A DNA stretch of 64,000 nucleotides, from positions 1 to 64,000 of the forward strand of contig NZ_AUJR01000030.1 in the NCBI RefSeq assembly GCF_000424325.1, given 5' to 3'. Below are positions 17,281 to 26,339 of the stretch, piece after piece (the first letter of the stretch is position 1; each line of letters starts with the position of its first letter). Below the pieces are notes generated by a model. That model did no database searches. It had not been told where the DNA came from and saw only the letters and a program-made list of their open reading frames with translations. A program made the position numbers and the translations under genes. This DNA comes from [Clostridium] clostridioforme AGR2157. GTDB taxonomy: Bacteria; Bacillota; Clostridia; Lachnospirales; Lachnospiraceae.

Positions 17281-17646
17281 TCAGCGCGGCCAGAGGGGAA
17301 GCAGGTCCACGCCTCTTACCACCAGCATATAGTTCTTGTACACCCAGTTCACCAGCGCAATGGCTGCACCGATGTAAACCAGCAGTTTCTCATGCCCCAG
17401 ATAATATCTGGGGTTTTTTGCTGCCCTGGACACCGCAAAGCTTACCAATTCAGCTGCCAGTACCACTGCCATATAGGCAACCAGGGGATGGTACCGGATG
17501 CTCAGGAGTAGATTGCCTGCAAGCAGCGCCCGAAACGCTCTGGTGCCGCCGCAGCCGGGACAGTAAAGTCCCGTTAAAAGATGAAACAGGCAGGGAAATC
17601 CCTGCCTTGTAATCTCACCGATAATCCGGCTTATGACCGATGCCAT
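17281..17646 (-). CDS. DUF2752 membrane protein
   Basis: The 121-residue protein has the DUF2752 hallmark CPGCGGTRAFRALL near residue 29, followed by three hydrophobic helices. The first half (LTGLYCPGCGGTRA...YHPL) is the conserved module; the function of the family is not known. It starts 3 nt after the hom stop on the same strand and may ride on its transcript. The next gene is convergent. Confidence 0.75.
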   Translation of the reverse strand: MASVISRIIGEITRQGFPCLFHLLTGLYCPGCGGTRAFRALLAGNLLLSIRYHPLVAYMAVVLAAELVSFAVSRAAKNPRYYLGHEKLLVYIGAAIALVNWVYKNYMLVVRGVDLLPLWPR

Positions 17647-17649
17647 ATG

Positions 17650-18891
17650 CTACAGCACCGCACGTATCATCTGCTTGATACCGTATTCAGACCGCTCCCG
17701 TTCCCTGGCGTCATAGGAAACAGCCCCTTTCTTAAATTCTCCTTCTGTCATCTGGGCGGTGAGGAACGCAAATTCATCCATTCCGTAGAGCTCGATTACC
17801 TCCACCTGGCCAAAGGCGTTCTTTACATCCTGCTCCTTATTGCGGCAGGAACCGGCCACCCTGACAAAGTACCTGAACTGTGCCTGGTCCATGGATTCAA
17901 TGGCCTGTTTTTCGTCCGTCCAGCCCATGGGCACGTTCTTTTTGAGATTCCGGGCCGCTTCAATGATATCAGCCACCACCGCGCTTCCCGTCGGAAGCTT
18001 TCCCGCGCCGCTGCCATAGAACATGGAGGTCCCCAGCATATTGCCCTTCACTAAGATGCCGTTGAATACATCGTTCACAGAGTACAGGGGGCTGGTCTTA
18101 TTAATCATCACCGGAGCCACGTAGGCCAGAACCCTGCCGTCCTTTATACGGCTGGTTCCGAACAGCTTCACCGATGTACCCATCTTCTCCGCATATTTAA
18201 AGTCGATATCCGTGATCCGCGTGATGCCCTCGGTGTAGATATCCTCATAATTCACTTCTTTCCCTGTTGCCATGGCTGTGAGAATAGCAATCTTACGGCA
18301 GGTATCGTGGCCTTCCACATCCGCCTCGGGATTGCGCTCCGCATATCCCAGGTTCTGGGCTTCCTTCAGGGCATTTTCAAAGGACTCCCCCTCTTTGTCC
18401 ATCTTGGTCAGGATAAAGTTGGTGGTTCCGTTTAATATACCGGTAATTTCCTCAATGCGCTCTCCCATGAGACAGCGGTAAAGAGGACGTATAATAGGGA
18501 TACCGCCTCCCACACTGGCCTCAAAGAAGAAATTCACATGCTTCTTCCTGGCAATAGCCAGAAGCTCCGTGCCATGGGCCGCCACCAGGGCCTTATTGGA
18601 GGTGACCACATGCTTGCCCGCCATGAGGCAGGCCTTCACGAAAGGATAGGCAGGATTCAGTCCGCCCATGGTCTCCACCACAATCTTCACTTCCTCGTCC
18701 TGCTCAATCACCTTGAAATCGTGGACGATCTTATCTGCCACCGGACTGTCCGGGAACTCCCTTAAATCCAGGACATACTTTAACTCCACTTCCTGTCCTG
18801 CCTGGCTTGCTATTACATCCCTGTTCTTGTCAAGTATCTCCGCCACGCCGGAACCAATGGTACCATACCCCATAACCGCTGTCTTAATCAT
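17650..18891 (-). CDS. hom: Homoserine dehydrogenase
   Basis: The enzyme reduces aspartate semialdehyde to homoserine on the route to threonine and methionine. The 413-residue protein has an N-terminal NAD(P)-binding fold (MGYGTIGSGVAEIL, 7-20), VVTSNKALVAAHG, the catalytic region SVGGGIPIIRPLYRCL with the following NGTTNFIL, and EADVEGHDTCRKIAILTAMA. It ends soon after FAFLTAQMTE without a full ACT domain. A separate ACT protein is encoded 57 nt upstream, so feedback control may act through that protein; this last point is inference. Confidence 0.93.
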   Translation of the reverse strand: MIKTAVMGYGTIGSGVAEILDKNRDVIASQAGQEVELKYVLDLREFPDSPVADKIVHDFKVIEQDEEVKIVVETMGGLNPAYPFVKACLMAGKHVVTSNKALVAAHGTELLAIARKKHVNFFFEASVGGGIPIIRPLYRCLMGERIEEITGILNGTTNFILTKMDKEGESFENALKEAQNLGYAERNPEADVEGHDTCRKIAILTAMATGKEVNYEDIYTEGITRITDIDFKYAEKMGTSVKLFGTSRIKDGRVLAYVAPVMINKTSPLYSVNDVFNGILVKGNMLGTSMFYGSGAGKLPTGSAVVADIIEAARNLKKNVPMGWTDEKQAIESMDQAQFRYFVRVAGSCRNKEQDVKNAFGQVEVIELYGMDEFAFLTAQMTEGEFKKGAVSYDARERERSEYGIKQMIRAVL

Positions 18892-18948
18892 AATTTTCCG
18901 CTCCCTGTGTTTTATTTTCCTCTGATATTGAAAGGCACGATCCGGCCA

Positions 18949-19392
18949 TCACTCCCTGGCAAGTATTTTGACGTAATGAATTCCGTCCAGTACTTCCAGT
19001 TCCTCTATCATGCTGGATACATTGCCTGTATTCTCCCTTACCTCCACGCTCAGCGTAAGCGTTGCCACGCCGTTGACCGGAATGCTCTGGTGAATGGTCA
19101 GTATATTGGCCCTGTACACAGCCACCACGTGAAGCAGGTCGCTGAGAAGTCCCTGTTCATCGTCCATCTGCACCACCAGGGTAATGGTTTTCCCCTTGGT
19201 GTTGTCATAGAAGGGAAATATGTCATCCTTGTACTTATAAAAAGAACTCCGGCTGATTCCCACCTTATCCGTGGCTTCCTGCACCGTAATGGCCCGTTCT
19301 GTCTCCAGAAGCTTCTTGGCCTCCACAACCTTTAAAAGAACCTCGGGCACGGCCTTCTGCTTCACCACAAAGTATTTGCTTTTGTCTTCCAT
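18949..19392 (-). CDS. ACT domain protein (UPF0735/PheB type)
   Basis: The 147 residues combine an N-terminal HTH-like segment (TVQEATDKVGISRSSFYKYKDDIFPF) with a C-terminal ACT domain that begins at about 69 (ITLVVQMDDEQGLLSDLLHVVAVYRANILTIHQSIPVNG). ACT domains bind amino acids. UPF0735 proteins usually sit directly before hom, as here (57 nt), which suggests they sense an aspartate-family amino acid for homoserine dehydrogenase. A role in phenylalanine metabolism (PheB) is the older name. Confidence 0.85.
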   Translation of the reverse strand: MEDKSKYFVVKQKAVPEVLLKVVEAKKLLETERAITVQEATDKVGISRSSFYKYKDDIFPFYDNTKGKTITLVVQMDDEQGLLSDLLHVVAVYRANILTIHQSIPVNGVATLTLSVEVRENTGNVSSMIEELEVLDGIHYVKILARE

Positions 19393-19528
19393 TGTTCAAT
19401 CCTTTCGTAGGCCCAGTGTATGTCCGCATTGGAAATACATCTGTGCTCATGAGGAAGATATTAACACATTTTCATTTTAAATGCAACTGTTTTTTCTCTA
19501 ATTTTTCACGATACACAGGATACACAAA

Positions 19529-19548
19529 GGACCGGAAGTTTCCGGTCC
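19529..19548 (-). terminator. prfB terminator
   Basis: A perfect stem GGACCGGAA/TTCCGGTCC without much loop (19529-19548) follows the prfB stop. On the minus strand it is followed by TTTGTGTA. Confidence 0.65.
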
Positions 19549-19568
19549 CCTGCGCGTTGGTTCTATTC

Positions 19569-20709
19569 TTATGCCTCATCTTCCCTTACATTCTTATCAG
19601 GGCATCCCAGACTCATCCAGCGGAGATAGGCACTGATAAAGTTATCAATTGCCCCGTCTAACACAGCGTCCACGTTACCGCTCTCCTCGCCTGTACGGTG
19701 GTCTTTGACCATGGTATAGGGCTGCAGCACGTAGGAACGGATCTGGCTTCCCCATCCGATATCCTTCACATCCCCGCGGATGCCTGCTGCCTTGGCCGCC
19801 TGTTCCTCCTGCTTTACCATAAGGAGCTTTGCCTTCAGCATCTGCATGGCCTTCTCCTTGTTCTGGAACTGGGAACGCTCATTCTGGCAGGTCACCACGA
19901 TTCCCGTGGGAAAATGGGTGATTCGGATGGCTGAGGACGTCTTGTTGATGTGCTGTCCGCCGGCGCCGCTGGACCGGTAGGTGTCCACGCGGATATCGTC
20001 GGGATTCACCTCAATATCTATGTCCTCCTCAATATTCGGCATGACGTCGCAGGACACAAAGGATGTCTGGCGCTTGCCCGCGGAGTTAAACGGCGATATA
20101 CGCACCAGACGGTGCACCCCGTGCTCAGAACGCAGATATCCATATGCATTCTCACCGTCAATCTGAACGGTGACAGATTTGATTCCAGCTTCCTCGCCAT
20201 CCAGGAAATCCAGCACATGGGCCTTAAAGCCCCTGCTCTCAGCCCAGCGGCAGTACATGCGGTAAAGTATGCTGCACCAGTCACAGGACTCGGTTCCCCC
20301 TGCCCCTGCGTTCAGGCGCAGGATGGCATTATTGGAATCATACTCCCCGGAGAGCAGAAGCTTCATCCGCATATTCTCCAGCGTTTCCTTAAACTGTTCC
20401 AGCATCTCCTCAATCTCAGGAATCAGGGAGGAATCATTTTCCTCGTATCCCATCTGAATCATTACCTGGATATCCTCATACTGCTGTTCCAATGCCCGGT
20501 AGGTATCCACCTCATCCTTCAGGTTCTTGGACTCCCTGACCATCCTGGTGGACTGCTCCGGATCGTCCCAGAAGCCAGGCTCCTCCATGGACTTATCTAA
20601 TTCCGCGATTCTTCTGACCTTGTTGTCCAGGTCAAAGTGAATCCCTCACTTCCACTAATGGTTTGTCATACGTTGATAACGTATACTTAAAATTATCTAA
20701 TTCTACCAC
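19569..20709 (-). CDS. prfB: Peptide chain release factor 2, with programmed +1 frameshift
   Basis: RF2 ends translation at UGA and UAA. The gene is read in two frames. Frame one starts at GTG 20709 and codes 25 residues (MVELDNFKYTLSTYDKPLVE..DSL) to an in-frame TGA at 20634-20632. After a +1 slip on CTT the frame continues DLDNKVRRIAEL and on to 19569, giving about 379 residues. The stop-codon recognition tripeptide SPF occurs in VRISPFNSAG and the catalytic GGQ in SSGAGGQHINKT. An annotation starting at the internal ATG 20588 would lose about 40 residues. It follows secA, the usual secA-prfB order, with a hairpin between. Confidence 0.95.
20631..20646 (-). promoter_or_regulatory. prfB +1 frameshift site
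   Basis: The minus strand reads AGGGAT TCA CTT TGA C (20646-20631). CTT TGA C is the classical RF2 slippage site. AGGGA is the internal Shine-Dalgarno-like sequence at the same distance as in E. coli (AGGGGG UAU CUU UGA C). Low RF2 slows the UGA stop and favours the slip, so the protein controls its own synthesis. Confidence 0.93.
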
Positions 20710-20789
20710 AGCTTCACCCACTTTCAATCTATATTTTGTGAGCCCCGGCTCAGGGCTGTTTCATGGCTATATGCAGCCATTTTCATAAA

Positions 20790-20819
20790 GGCCGGTGTTC
20801 AGATGATATCACACCGGCC
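20790..20819 (-). terminator. secA terminator
   Basis: GGCCGGTGT (20790-20798) pairs with ACACCGGCC (20811-20819), 15 nt after the secA stop. On the minus strand it is followed by TTTATGAAAA. It separates secA from prfB. Confidence 0.7.
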
Positions 20820-20833
20820 CTGGTAATACGCGA

Positions 20834-23407
20834 TTATTTAATTCTTCCGTGGCACTGTTTGTACTTCTTGCCGGAACCGCATGGGCATGGGTCGTTGGGG
20901 TATATCTTCTGCTCCGCACGCTTCTTGGGAGCGCTTGGGGCAGAGGCGTCCTTGTTCGTGCCGGTGACCTTGGCAGCCGGTTCACGCTCCACCTTCTGCT
21001 CTACGCGGATATGGAACAGAATCCGGATTGTCTCCTCCTGGATGGAAGCCATCATGGACTCATACATCTCGTAACCCTGCATCTTATATTCAACCACCGG
21101 ATCCCTCTGGCCGTATGCCTGAAGGCCGATGCCCTCACGCAGTGCGTCCATGTCATCCAGATGCGCCATCCACTTGTTGTCAATTACCTTCAGCAGTACC
21201 ACGCGCTCAATCTCACGAATCTGCTCCGGCTCCGGGAACTCAGCTTCCTTTGTCTCATAAAGCTTGATGGCCTCTTCCTTCAGATTGTGCTTAAGCTCAT
21301 TCTTTTTCATGGACTTCTTCTGTTCGTCGGAAAGAGTTACCGGCTTCAGAGGAATGACCGGAAGAAGGAGGTTGTTCAGTTCCTGTAAATCCCACTTATC
21401 CGGGGTCTGGTCATCGGACACGGAGATATCCACCGCGTTCTCCACAATGTCCGTAATCATCTTAAGGACAAGGTCGCGCATGTTGTCGCCGTCCAGCACC
21501 TTGCGGCGCTCCGCGTAGATAACCTCACGCTGCTCGTTGTTGACCTCGTCGAATTTAAGGAGCTGCTCACGGATACCGTAGTTGTTGCTCTCTATCTTCA
21601 TCTGTGCCTTCTCAATGGCATTGGACAGCATCTTATGCTCAATCTGCTCTCCCTCCGGCACACCCATGGCCTCAAACATGGCCATAAGACGGTCTGAACC
21701 AAAGAGCCTTAAAAGGTCATCCTCCAGGGACAGGTAGAACCTGGATTCACCCGGGTCTCCCTGACGTCCGGAACGTCCGCGCAGCTGGTTATCAATACGG
21801 CGTGACTCGTGACGCTCCGTACCGATGATCTTAAGGCCTCCCAGAGCCTTGGTTTCCTCGTCCAGCTTAATATCCGTACCACGGCCCGCCATGTTGGTGG
21901 CAATGGTAACAGAACCGTGGACACCTGCATCTGCTACGATTTCAGCCTCCAGTTCATGAAACTTGGCATTCAGTACCTTATGGGGAATTCCCCTTTTATT
22001 CAGCATCTTGCTCAGAAGCTCGGAAGTCTCAATGGCAATGGTACCCACCAGGACAGGCTGTCCCTTCTCGTGTGCTCTCTCCACCTCATCCACAACCGCT
22101 TTGTATTTTTCTTTCTTTGTCTTATATACAGCATCCTCCAGGTCCTTACGAATCATTGGCCTGTTGGTGGGGATGACGATGACGTCCATGGCATAGATGT
22201 TGCGGAACTCTTTTTCCTCGGTCTGGGCAGTACCCGTCATACCTGCCTTCTTCGCATACTTGTTGAAGAAGTTCTGGAATGTTACGGTAGCCAGGGTGCG
22301 GGACTCGCGGCGCACATTTACATGCTCCTTTGCCTCGATTGCCTGATGGAGTCCGTCGGAATAACGGCGGCCAGGCATAATACGGCCTGTAAATTCATCT
22401 ACAATCAGGACCTCGTCATCCTTTACAACATAATCCTTATCCCTGAACATCAGGTTGTTGGCGCGCAGGGCCAGGATAATATTATGCTGGATCTCCAGGT
22501 TCTCAGGGTCTGCCAGATTTTCAATATGGAAGTACTCCTCCACTTTCTTGACGCCCTGTTCTGTCAGGTTGACCACCTTATCCTTTTCATCCACAACGAA
22601 ATCGCCGGTCTCCTCAATCTCCTCGCCCATGATGGCGTCAATCTTGGAAAATTCCTTGGATACGGTGCCCCTCTCTAACTGGCGGGCCAGTACATCGCAC
22701 ACCTCATAAAGCTTGGTGGACTTGCCGCTCTGGCCTGAAATAATAAGAGGCGTTCTGGCCTCGTCAATCAGCACAGAGTCAACCTCGTCAATGATACAGT
22801 AGTCCAAATCCCGCAGCACCAGCTGCTCCTTATAAATGGACATGTTATCACGCAGGTAATCGAAACCCAGCTCATTATTTGTCACGTAAGTAATGTCGCA
22901 GGCATATGCCTCCTTACGCTGTTCGCTTGTCATGTCGTTCAGTACAACGCCCACGGTCATACCCAGGAATCTGTGCACCTGACCCATCCACTCGGCATCA
23001 CGCTTTGCCAGATAGTCATTGACCGTTACGATCTGGACGCCTTTTCCCTTCAATGCATTCAGGTATGCGGGACAGGTGGATACCAGCGTCTTACCCTCAC
23101 CAGTACGCATCTCGGCAATACGGCCCTGATGCAGTACGATACCGCCAATCAGCTGTACAGGGAAATGCTCCATATTCAGAGTTCTTCTTGCCGCCTCACG
23201 GACAGTGGCAAATGCCTCCGGCAGAACGTCATCCAAAGTGGCGCCGTCTGCAAGCCGTTCTCTAAAGATTCTGGTCTGGTCACGCAGTTCCTCATCAGAC
23301 ATGGCCATCATCTCGGGACGCAGCGATTCAATCTTTGTCACGATTGGCCTTATTATCTTCAGTTCTCTTTCACTGTGAGTCCCGAACACCTTTTCAATCA
23401 AGTTCAT
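20834..23407 (-). CDS. secA: Preprotein translocase ATPase SecA
   Basis: SecA pushes unfolded precursors through the SecYEG channel (secY lies at 47.6-48.9 kb). The 857-residue protein has the DEAD-type motor with [12 protein letters not shown] near residue 100, [19 protein letters not shown], the second motor domain with [12 protein letters not shown], the [13 protein letters not shown] motif, the helical wing, and a C-terminal zinc finger [14 protein letters not shown] that binds SecB or membrane lipids. Length matches other clostridial SecA. Its promoter lies 190 nt upstream (23601-23629). Confidence 0.97.
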   Translation of the reverse strand: MNLIEKVFGTHSERELKIIRPIVTKIESLRPEMMAMSDEELRDQTRIFRERLADGATLDDVLPEAFATVREAARRTLNMEHFPVQLIGGIVLHQGRIAEMRTGEGKTLVSTCPAYLNALKGKGVQIVTVNDYLAKRDAEWMGQVHRFLGMTVGVVLNDMTSEQRKEAYACDITYVTNNELGFDYLRDNMSIYKEQLVLRDLDYCIIDEVDSVLIDEARTPLIISGQSGKSTKLYEVCDVLARQLERGTVSKEFSKIDAIMGEEIEETGDFVVDEKDKVVNLTEQGVKKVEEYFHIENLADPENLEIQHNIILALRANNLMFRDKDYVVKDDEVLIVDEFTGRIMPGRRYSDGLHQAIEAKEHVNVRRESRTLATVTFQNFFNKYAKKAGMTGTAQTEEKEFRNIYAMDVIVIPTNRPMIRKDLEDAVYKTKKEKYKAVVDEVERAHEKGQPVLVGTIAIETSELLSKMLNKRGIPHKVLNAKFHELEAEIVADAGVHGSVTIATNMAGRGTDIKLDEETKALGGLKIIGTERHESRRIDNQLRGRSGRQGDPGESRFYLSLEDDLLRLFGSDRLMAMFEAMGVPEGEQIEHKMLSNAIEKAQMKIESNNYGIREQLLKFDEVNNEQREVIYAERRKVLDGDNMRDLVLKMITDIVENAVDISVSDDQTPDKWDLQELNNLLLPVIPLKPVTLSDEQKKSMKKNELKHNLKEEAIKLYETKEAEFPEPEQIREIERVVLLKVIDNKWMAHLDDMDALREGIGLQAYGQRDPVVEYKMQGYEMYESMMASIQEETIRILFHIRVEQKVEREPAAKVTGTNKDASAPSAPKKRAEQKIYPNDPCPCGSGKKYKQCHGRIK

Positions 23408-23600
23408 GGTATACTCTCCTAACTTCTTCCTATATAATGGAAACTAATTTTCAACCAGCGCCTGTATCTGCAGCATCTGCCTTATCATCTATTATCTGTC
23501 TGCTGATTCCTGTCTATTCCTTGCCTTTCCGCAATGCCTTTCATTGCGGACCTTTCGGATAAAATACTACAAATACTACGCCTATGATACAATCTTACTT

Positions 23601-23629
23601 ATTGTAGCACTTGAGAAAGATTAATTCAA
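23601..23629 (-). promoter_or_regulatory. secA promoter
   Basis: On the minus strand TTGAAT (rc of 23624-23629), 17-nt spacer and TACAAT (rc of 23601-23606) give a good sigma-A promoter. The implied 5' leader of secA is about 190 nt. Confidence 0.65.
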
Positions 23630-23817
23630 CGGGTTAATGAAAAATTAACATTTTGTCCATATACTCAATGATTCCACGTTGATTTACGTGATTTTCGCAT
23701 TTTCACCCTGCTCACCGCTTTATGAAACAGAAGCCATCCGCTCTTTCTTCGAAGCCGTTTTCCTCAGACTTATGGTCAACCAAGCAGATTGCACAAAAAA
23801 TGTGTTCGATTTTTTAC

Positions 23818-23932
23818 CTATCCACATTATCCCCAGCAGTTTATACACATTACCCCCAAAGTTATCCACATCACAGTTTGTCCATTTTAAGGCAAAAAAT
23901 AGTTATACACCAACTTATCCACATTATCCACA
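23818..23932 (+). promoter_or_regulatory. DnaA-box cluster between secA and hpf
   Basis: Four exact TTATNCACA boxes, all in the same orientation, lie at 23841-23849, 23862-23870, 23915-23923 and 23924-23932; the last two abut. Three one-mismatch boxes are at 23818-23826 (CTATCCACA), 23827-23835 (TTATCCCCA) and 23903-23911 (TTATACACC). AT-rich DNA follows to about 24150. The gap from the secA promoter to the hpf promoter (23630-24148) has no credible gene. Ribosomal genes on the right are transcribed toward the cluster, which argues against oriC. Confidence 0.7.
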
Positions 23933-24148
23933 AGTTTATAACTTTTCATTTGCTCTTCCCATTCAGACTTTACATTTATTTTATTTTTGTACACTTCTGA
24001 TAAACTTGAAAAGTACGGAAGAAAAAACAGGGTTTTCTCTTGACATTTCAAGAAATCCGCTATTAGGAATGCAATAGCCTTTTACTGCATCTGAAACAAA
24101 TTTTTATAAAAAATTAAGATAAATTGTTAAACAATTCTTAGGTTCTGA

Positions 24149-24177
24149 TTGTAATTTTACAATAAATATGATATAAT
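24149..24177 (+). promoter_or_regulatory. hpf promoter
   Basis: TTGTAA (24149-24154), 17-nt spacer and TATAAT (24172-24177) stand 31 nt before the hpf start; a sigma-A type promoter. Confidence 0.7.
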
Positions 24178-24208
24178 GTCACTATCCCAAGAAAAGGAGT
24201 TGATGTTT

Positions 24209-24739
24209 ATGCGTTATACCATAACAGGACGAAATATTGAGGTAACTCCAGGTTTGAAGGCTGCCGTTGAAAAGAAGATTGGCAAGCTGGAACATTTCTT
24301 CACTCCGGACACCGAAGTAATCGTAGCGCTGAGCGCACAGAAAGACCGACAAAAAATCGAGGTGACTATCCCAGTCAAAGGCAATACCATCCGCGCGGAG
24401 GAATCCAGCTCCGATATGTATGTATCCATTGATCTGGTAGAGGAAATCATTGAGCGCCAGATCCGCAGATATAGAAAGAAACTCATTGATAAGAAACAGG
24501 CCGCCATCTCTTTCTCCCAGGCATTCATAGAGGAAGAGGACGAAATACAGGATGACGAGATTCAGATTGTCAAGACAAAGAAATTCGCCGTCAAGCCAAC
24601 CATTCCCGAGGAAGCCTGCCTCCAGATGGAGATGCTGGGACACAATTTCTACGTGTTCCTGAACTCAGATACGAACCAGGTTAACGTGGTCTATAAGCGT
24701 AAGAACGGAACTTACGGACTGATTGAGCCGGAGTTCTAA
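24209..24739 (+). CDS. hpf: Long-form ribosome hibernation promoting factor
   Basis: The protein binds the small subunit in slow growth and, through its C-terminal domain, joins two ribosomes into an inactive 100S dimer. The 176 residues show the N-terminal S30AE domain (MRYTITGRNIEVTPGLKAAVEKKIGKLEHFF), an acidic linker (EEEDEIQDDE), and the long-form C-terminal domain with MEMLGHNFYVFLNSDTNQVNVVYKRKNGTYGLIEPEF. The start at 24209 has AGGAG at 24195-24199 with a good gap. An upstream frame extension overlaps the -10 box and is rejected. Confidence 0.94.
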   Translation: MRYTITGRNIEVTPGLKAAVEKKIGKLEHFFTPDTEVIVALSAQKDRQKIEVTIPVKGNTIRAEESSSDMYVSIDLVEEIIERQIRRYRKKLIDKKQAAISFSQAFIEEEDEIQDDEIQIVKTKKFAVKPTIPEEACLQMEMLGHNFYVFLNSDTNQVNVVYKRKNGTYGLIEPEF

Positions 24740-24778
24740 ACCACCTTTCAAGCTGAATATTTTTCTTATAATAAGTAC

Positions 24779-24807
24779 AAGCCCGCAAATCTGCGGGCTT
24801 GTTTTTA
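24779..24807. terminator. Terminator between hpf and the NlpC/P60 gene
   Basis: AAGCCCGCA and TGCGGGCTT form a stem with a short loop, followed by GTTTTT on the plus strand. It serves hpf and may also act on the convergent hydrolase gene. Confidence 0.85.
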
Positions 24808-24823
24808 TATGTGGATAATTATT

Positions 24824-26323
24824 TTAATCCAAAAACGTCACTGCCTTACAGGGCGTCCTGTAATTTGCCGGTGTGATGCAGATACCCGTGGCGGGATTGC
24901 TGGCATGGATAACCTGCCCGCCGCCGATGTAGATAGCCACGTGGTTAATGTAATCGCCGCTGGCATAGAACAGCAAATCTCCCGGCTTGGCATCGCTGAC
25001 CGGTATGGACTTTCCTCTGGCAGCCTGGTCCCTGGAGCTTCTTCCCGTACTGATGCCAAAATGGGCAAATACGCTCTGGGTAAATCCGGAACAGTCAGCT
25101 CCGCTTGTAAGGCTTGTCCCGCCGTACACATAGGGGTTACCCAGGAACTGTTTTGCGTATGCCACCACTGCGTTACGGGTAGCGGAGGCCACCTCTGTGG
25201 AGGTTCCTCCCGGAGAGCCCGGACCCTTGCTGTCCACGGTCTCAGGCGCCTTTGCCGTTGTGGGAGCTGCAACCGTACTGTCCTTGCCGTTCTCAGGATT
25301 GGCAGCGATAGTGGTGACGGCATCGGTTCCCTTTGTCTCCTCCTTCTTGGGAGCCGACGTGGCAGGCGCCTGCGTGGTTTTCTCAGCCTTCGTGGTGCCT
25401 GCCGTGGTCTTCTTGGCAGCATCTGCCTTCTTCGCATCCTCCAGAGCCTTCAGAGCCTTATCCGCCTCTTCCTTGCGCTTGGCCTCCTCTGCCGCCTTGG
25501 CTCTCTCCTCTTCCACCGACACAGCCTTGTTGAATTCCACGCTGGTCTTCATATATTCCTTAAACACATAGCCTTCCAAATCCGAATCCACCTGAACCTT
25601 CAGGAAATCCCCTTCCTCGCCCGTAACCACATAATGGGCGCCCTCTGACAGCAGTGTCAGCGTCTTTCCTTCCATGTCAGGGCTCTGTCTCAGACGCAGG
25701 CTGGGGGTGCCCACTATGGTGCCATAGGTGGTTCCTACCTGCTTGGCCCTGGATTCTGCCTGCTGTCCTGTAACAAAATAATCTGCTTTTATGTAGCCGG
25801 TAACGGAACCGGACTGAATCTTGTACCATTTGCCGCCCTCTCCATCCACCGTATCCAGGATGGTTGCCGCACAATCATTGTTAATCTTGCCGGTCACGCC
25901 GCTGCTGGTGTTGGCCTCTGTACGGATGTTTACCGTGCCGTTTATCTTTGACACGGCAATGTTATCATACGCTGAGGACTTTGGTTTGGATGCGGTCTCC
26001 TGGGCAGCCTTTTCCTTACCGGCGTCTCCGGATGCACTGCCGGACTGGCCGCTTCCCTTATTATGGCTGCCCTGGCCGCTGCCGGAACCGCTCTTGGCGG
26101 AACCCGCGGCTGTATTTGACTGGGCCGACTTGTTTTGTATGTTGGAATAAGATGAAGCCAGCTGCTTTTCCGGCTCTGTGTTACCTGCATAATAATTATT
26201 CAGTGCAACGGATATACCAGCCAGAGAAGATCCTGTCTCCAGGTTTGTGGACGCAAAGGCGTTCACAGAAAGCGCACAGCTACATAAACCGCTGAGCACG
26301 ATTACTTTCTTCCAGTTATTCAT
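24824..26323 (-). CDS. Secreted NlpC/P60 peptidoglycan hydrolase with two SH3 domains
   Basis: The 499-residue protein begins with a signal peptide (VIVLSGLCSCALSVNAFAS). A low-complexity Ser/Gly/Ala stretch follows, then two bacterial SH3 domains (about 120-175 with VNIRTEANTSSGVTGKI, and about 195-260 with LRLRQSPDMEGKTL). Next are a Lys/Ala/Glu-rich coiled stretch and a Thr/Ala-rich linker. The C-terminal NlpC/P60 domain (about 387-499) has catalytic Cys in SGADCSGFTQSV and His in INHVAIYIGGG. Such enzymes cut peptide stems of the cell wall, often for daughter-cell separation. The start is given by the signal peptide. Confidence 0.92.
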   Translation of the reverse strand: MNNWKKVIVLSGLCSCALSVNAFASTNLETGSSLAGISVALNNYYAGNTEPEKQLASSYSNIQNKSAQSNTAAGSAKSGSGSGQGSHNKGSGQSGSASGDAGKEKAAQETASKPKSSAYDNIAVSKINGTVNIRTEANTSSGVTGKINNDCAATILDTVDGEGGKWYKIQSGSVTGYIKADYFVTGQQAESRAKQVGTTYGTIVGTPSLRLRQSPDMEGKTLTLLSEGAHYVVTGEEGDFLKVQVDSDLEGYVFKEYMKTSVEFNKAVSVEEERAKAAEEAKRKEEADKALKALEDAKKADAAKKTTAGTTKAEKTTQAPATSAPKKEETKGTDAVTTIAANPENGKDSTVAAPTTAKAPETVDSKGPGSPGGTSTEVASATRNAVVAYAKQFLGNPYVYGGTSLTSGADCSGFTQSVFAHFGISTGRSSRDQAARGKSIPVSDAKPGDLLFYASGDYINHVAIYIGGGQVIHASNPATGICITPANYRTPCKAVTFLD

Positions 26324-26339
26324 CTGTAGCCTGCCTCCC

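Noticed and set aside
23679-24077. 132-residue plus-strand ORF over the DnaA boxes
   Set aside because: No ribosome binding site, no domain, low-complexity AT-rich translation that includes the repeated boxes.
23630-24148. Chromosomal replication origin (oriC)
   Set aside because: The DnaA boxes suggest it, but dnaA/dnaN are absent and the ribosomal superoperon to the right is transcribed toward the site, which would be head-on with replication. Kept as a DnaA-box cluster only.
24838-25437. 199-residue Arg/Pro-rich minus-strand ORF
   Set aside because: Alternate-frame reading of the Ala/Lys/Thr-rich linker of the NlpC/P60 gene; biased composition only.
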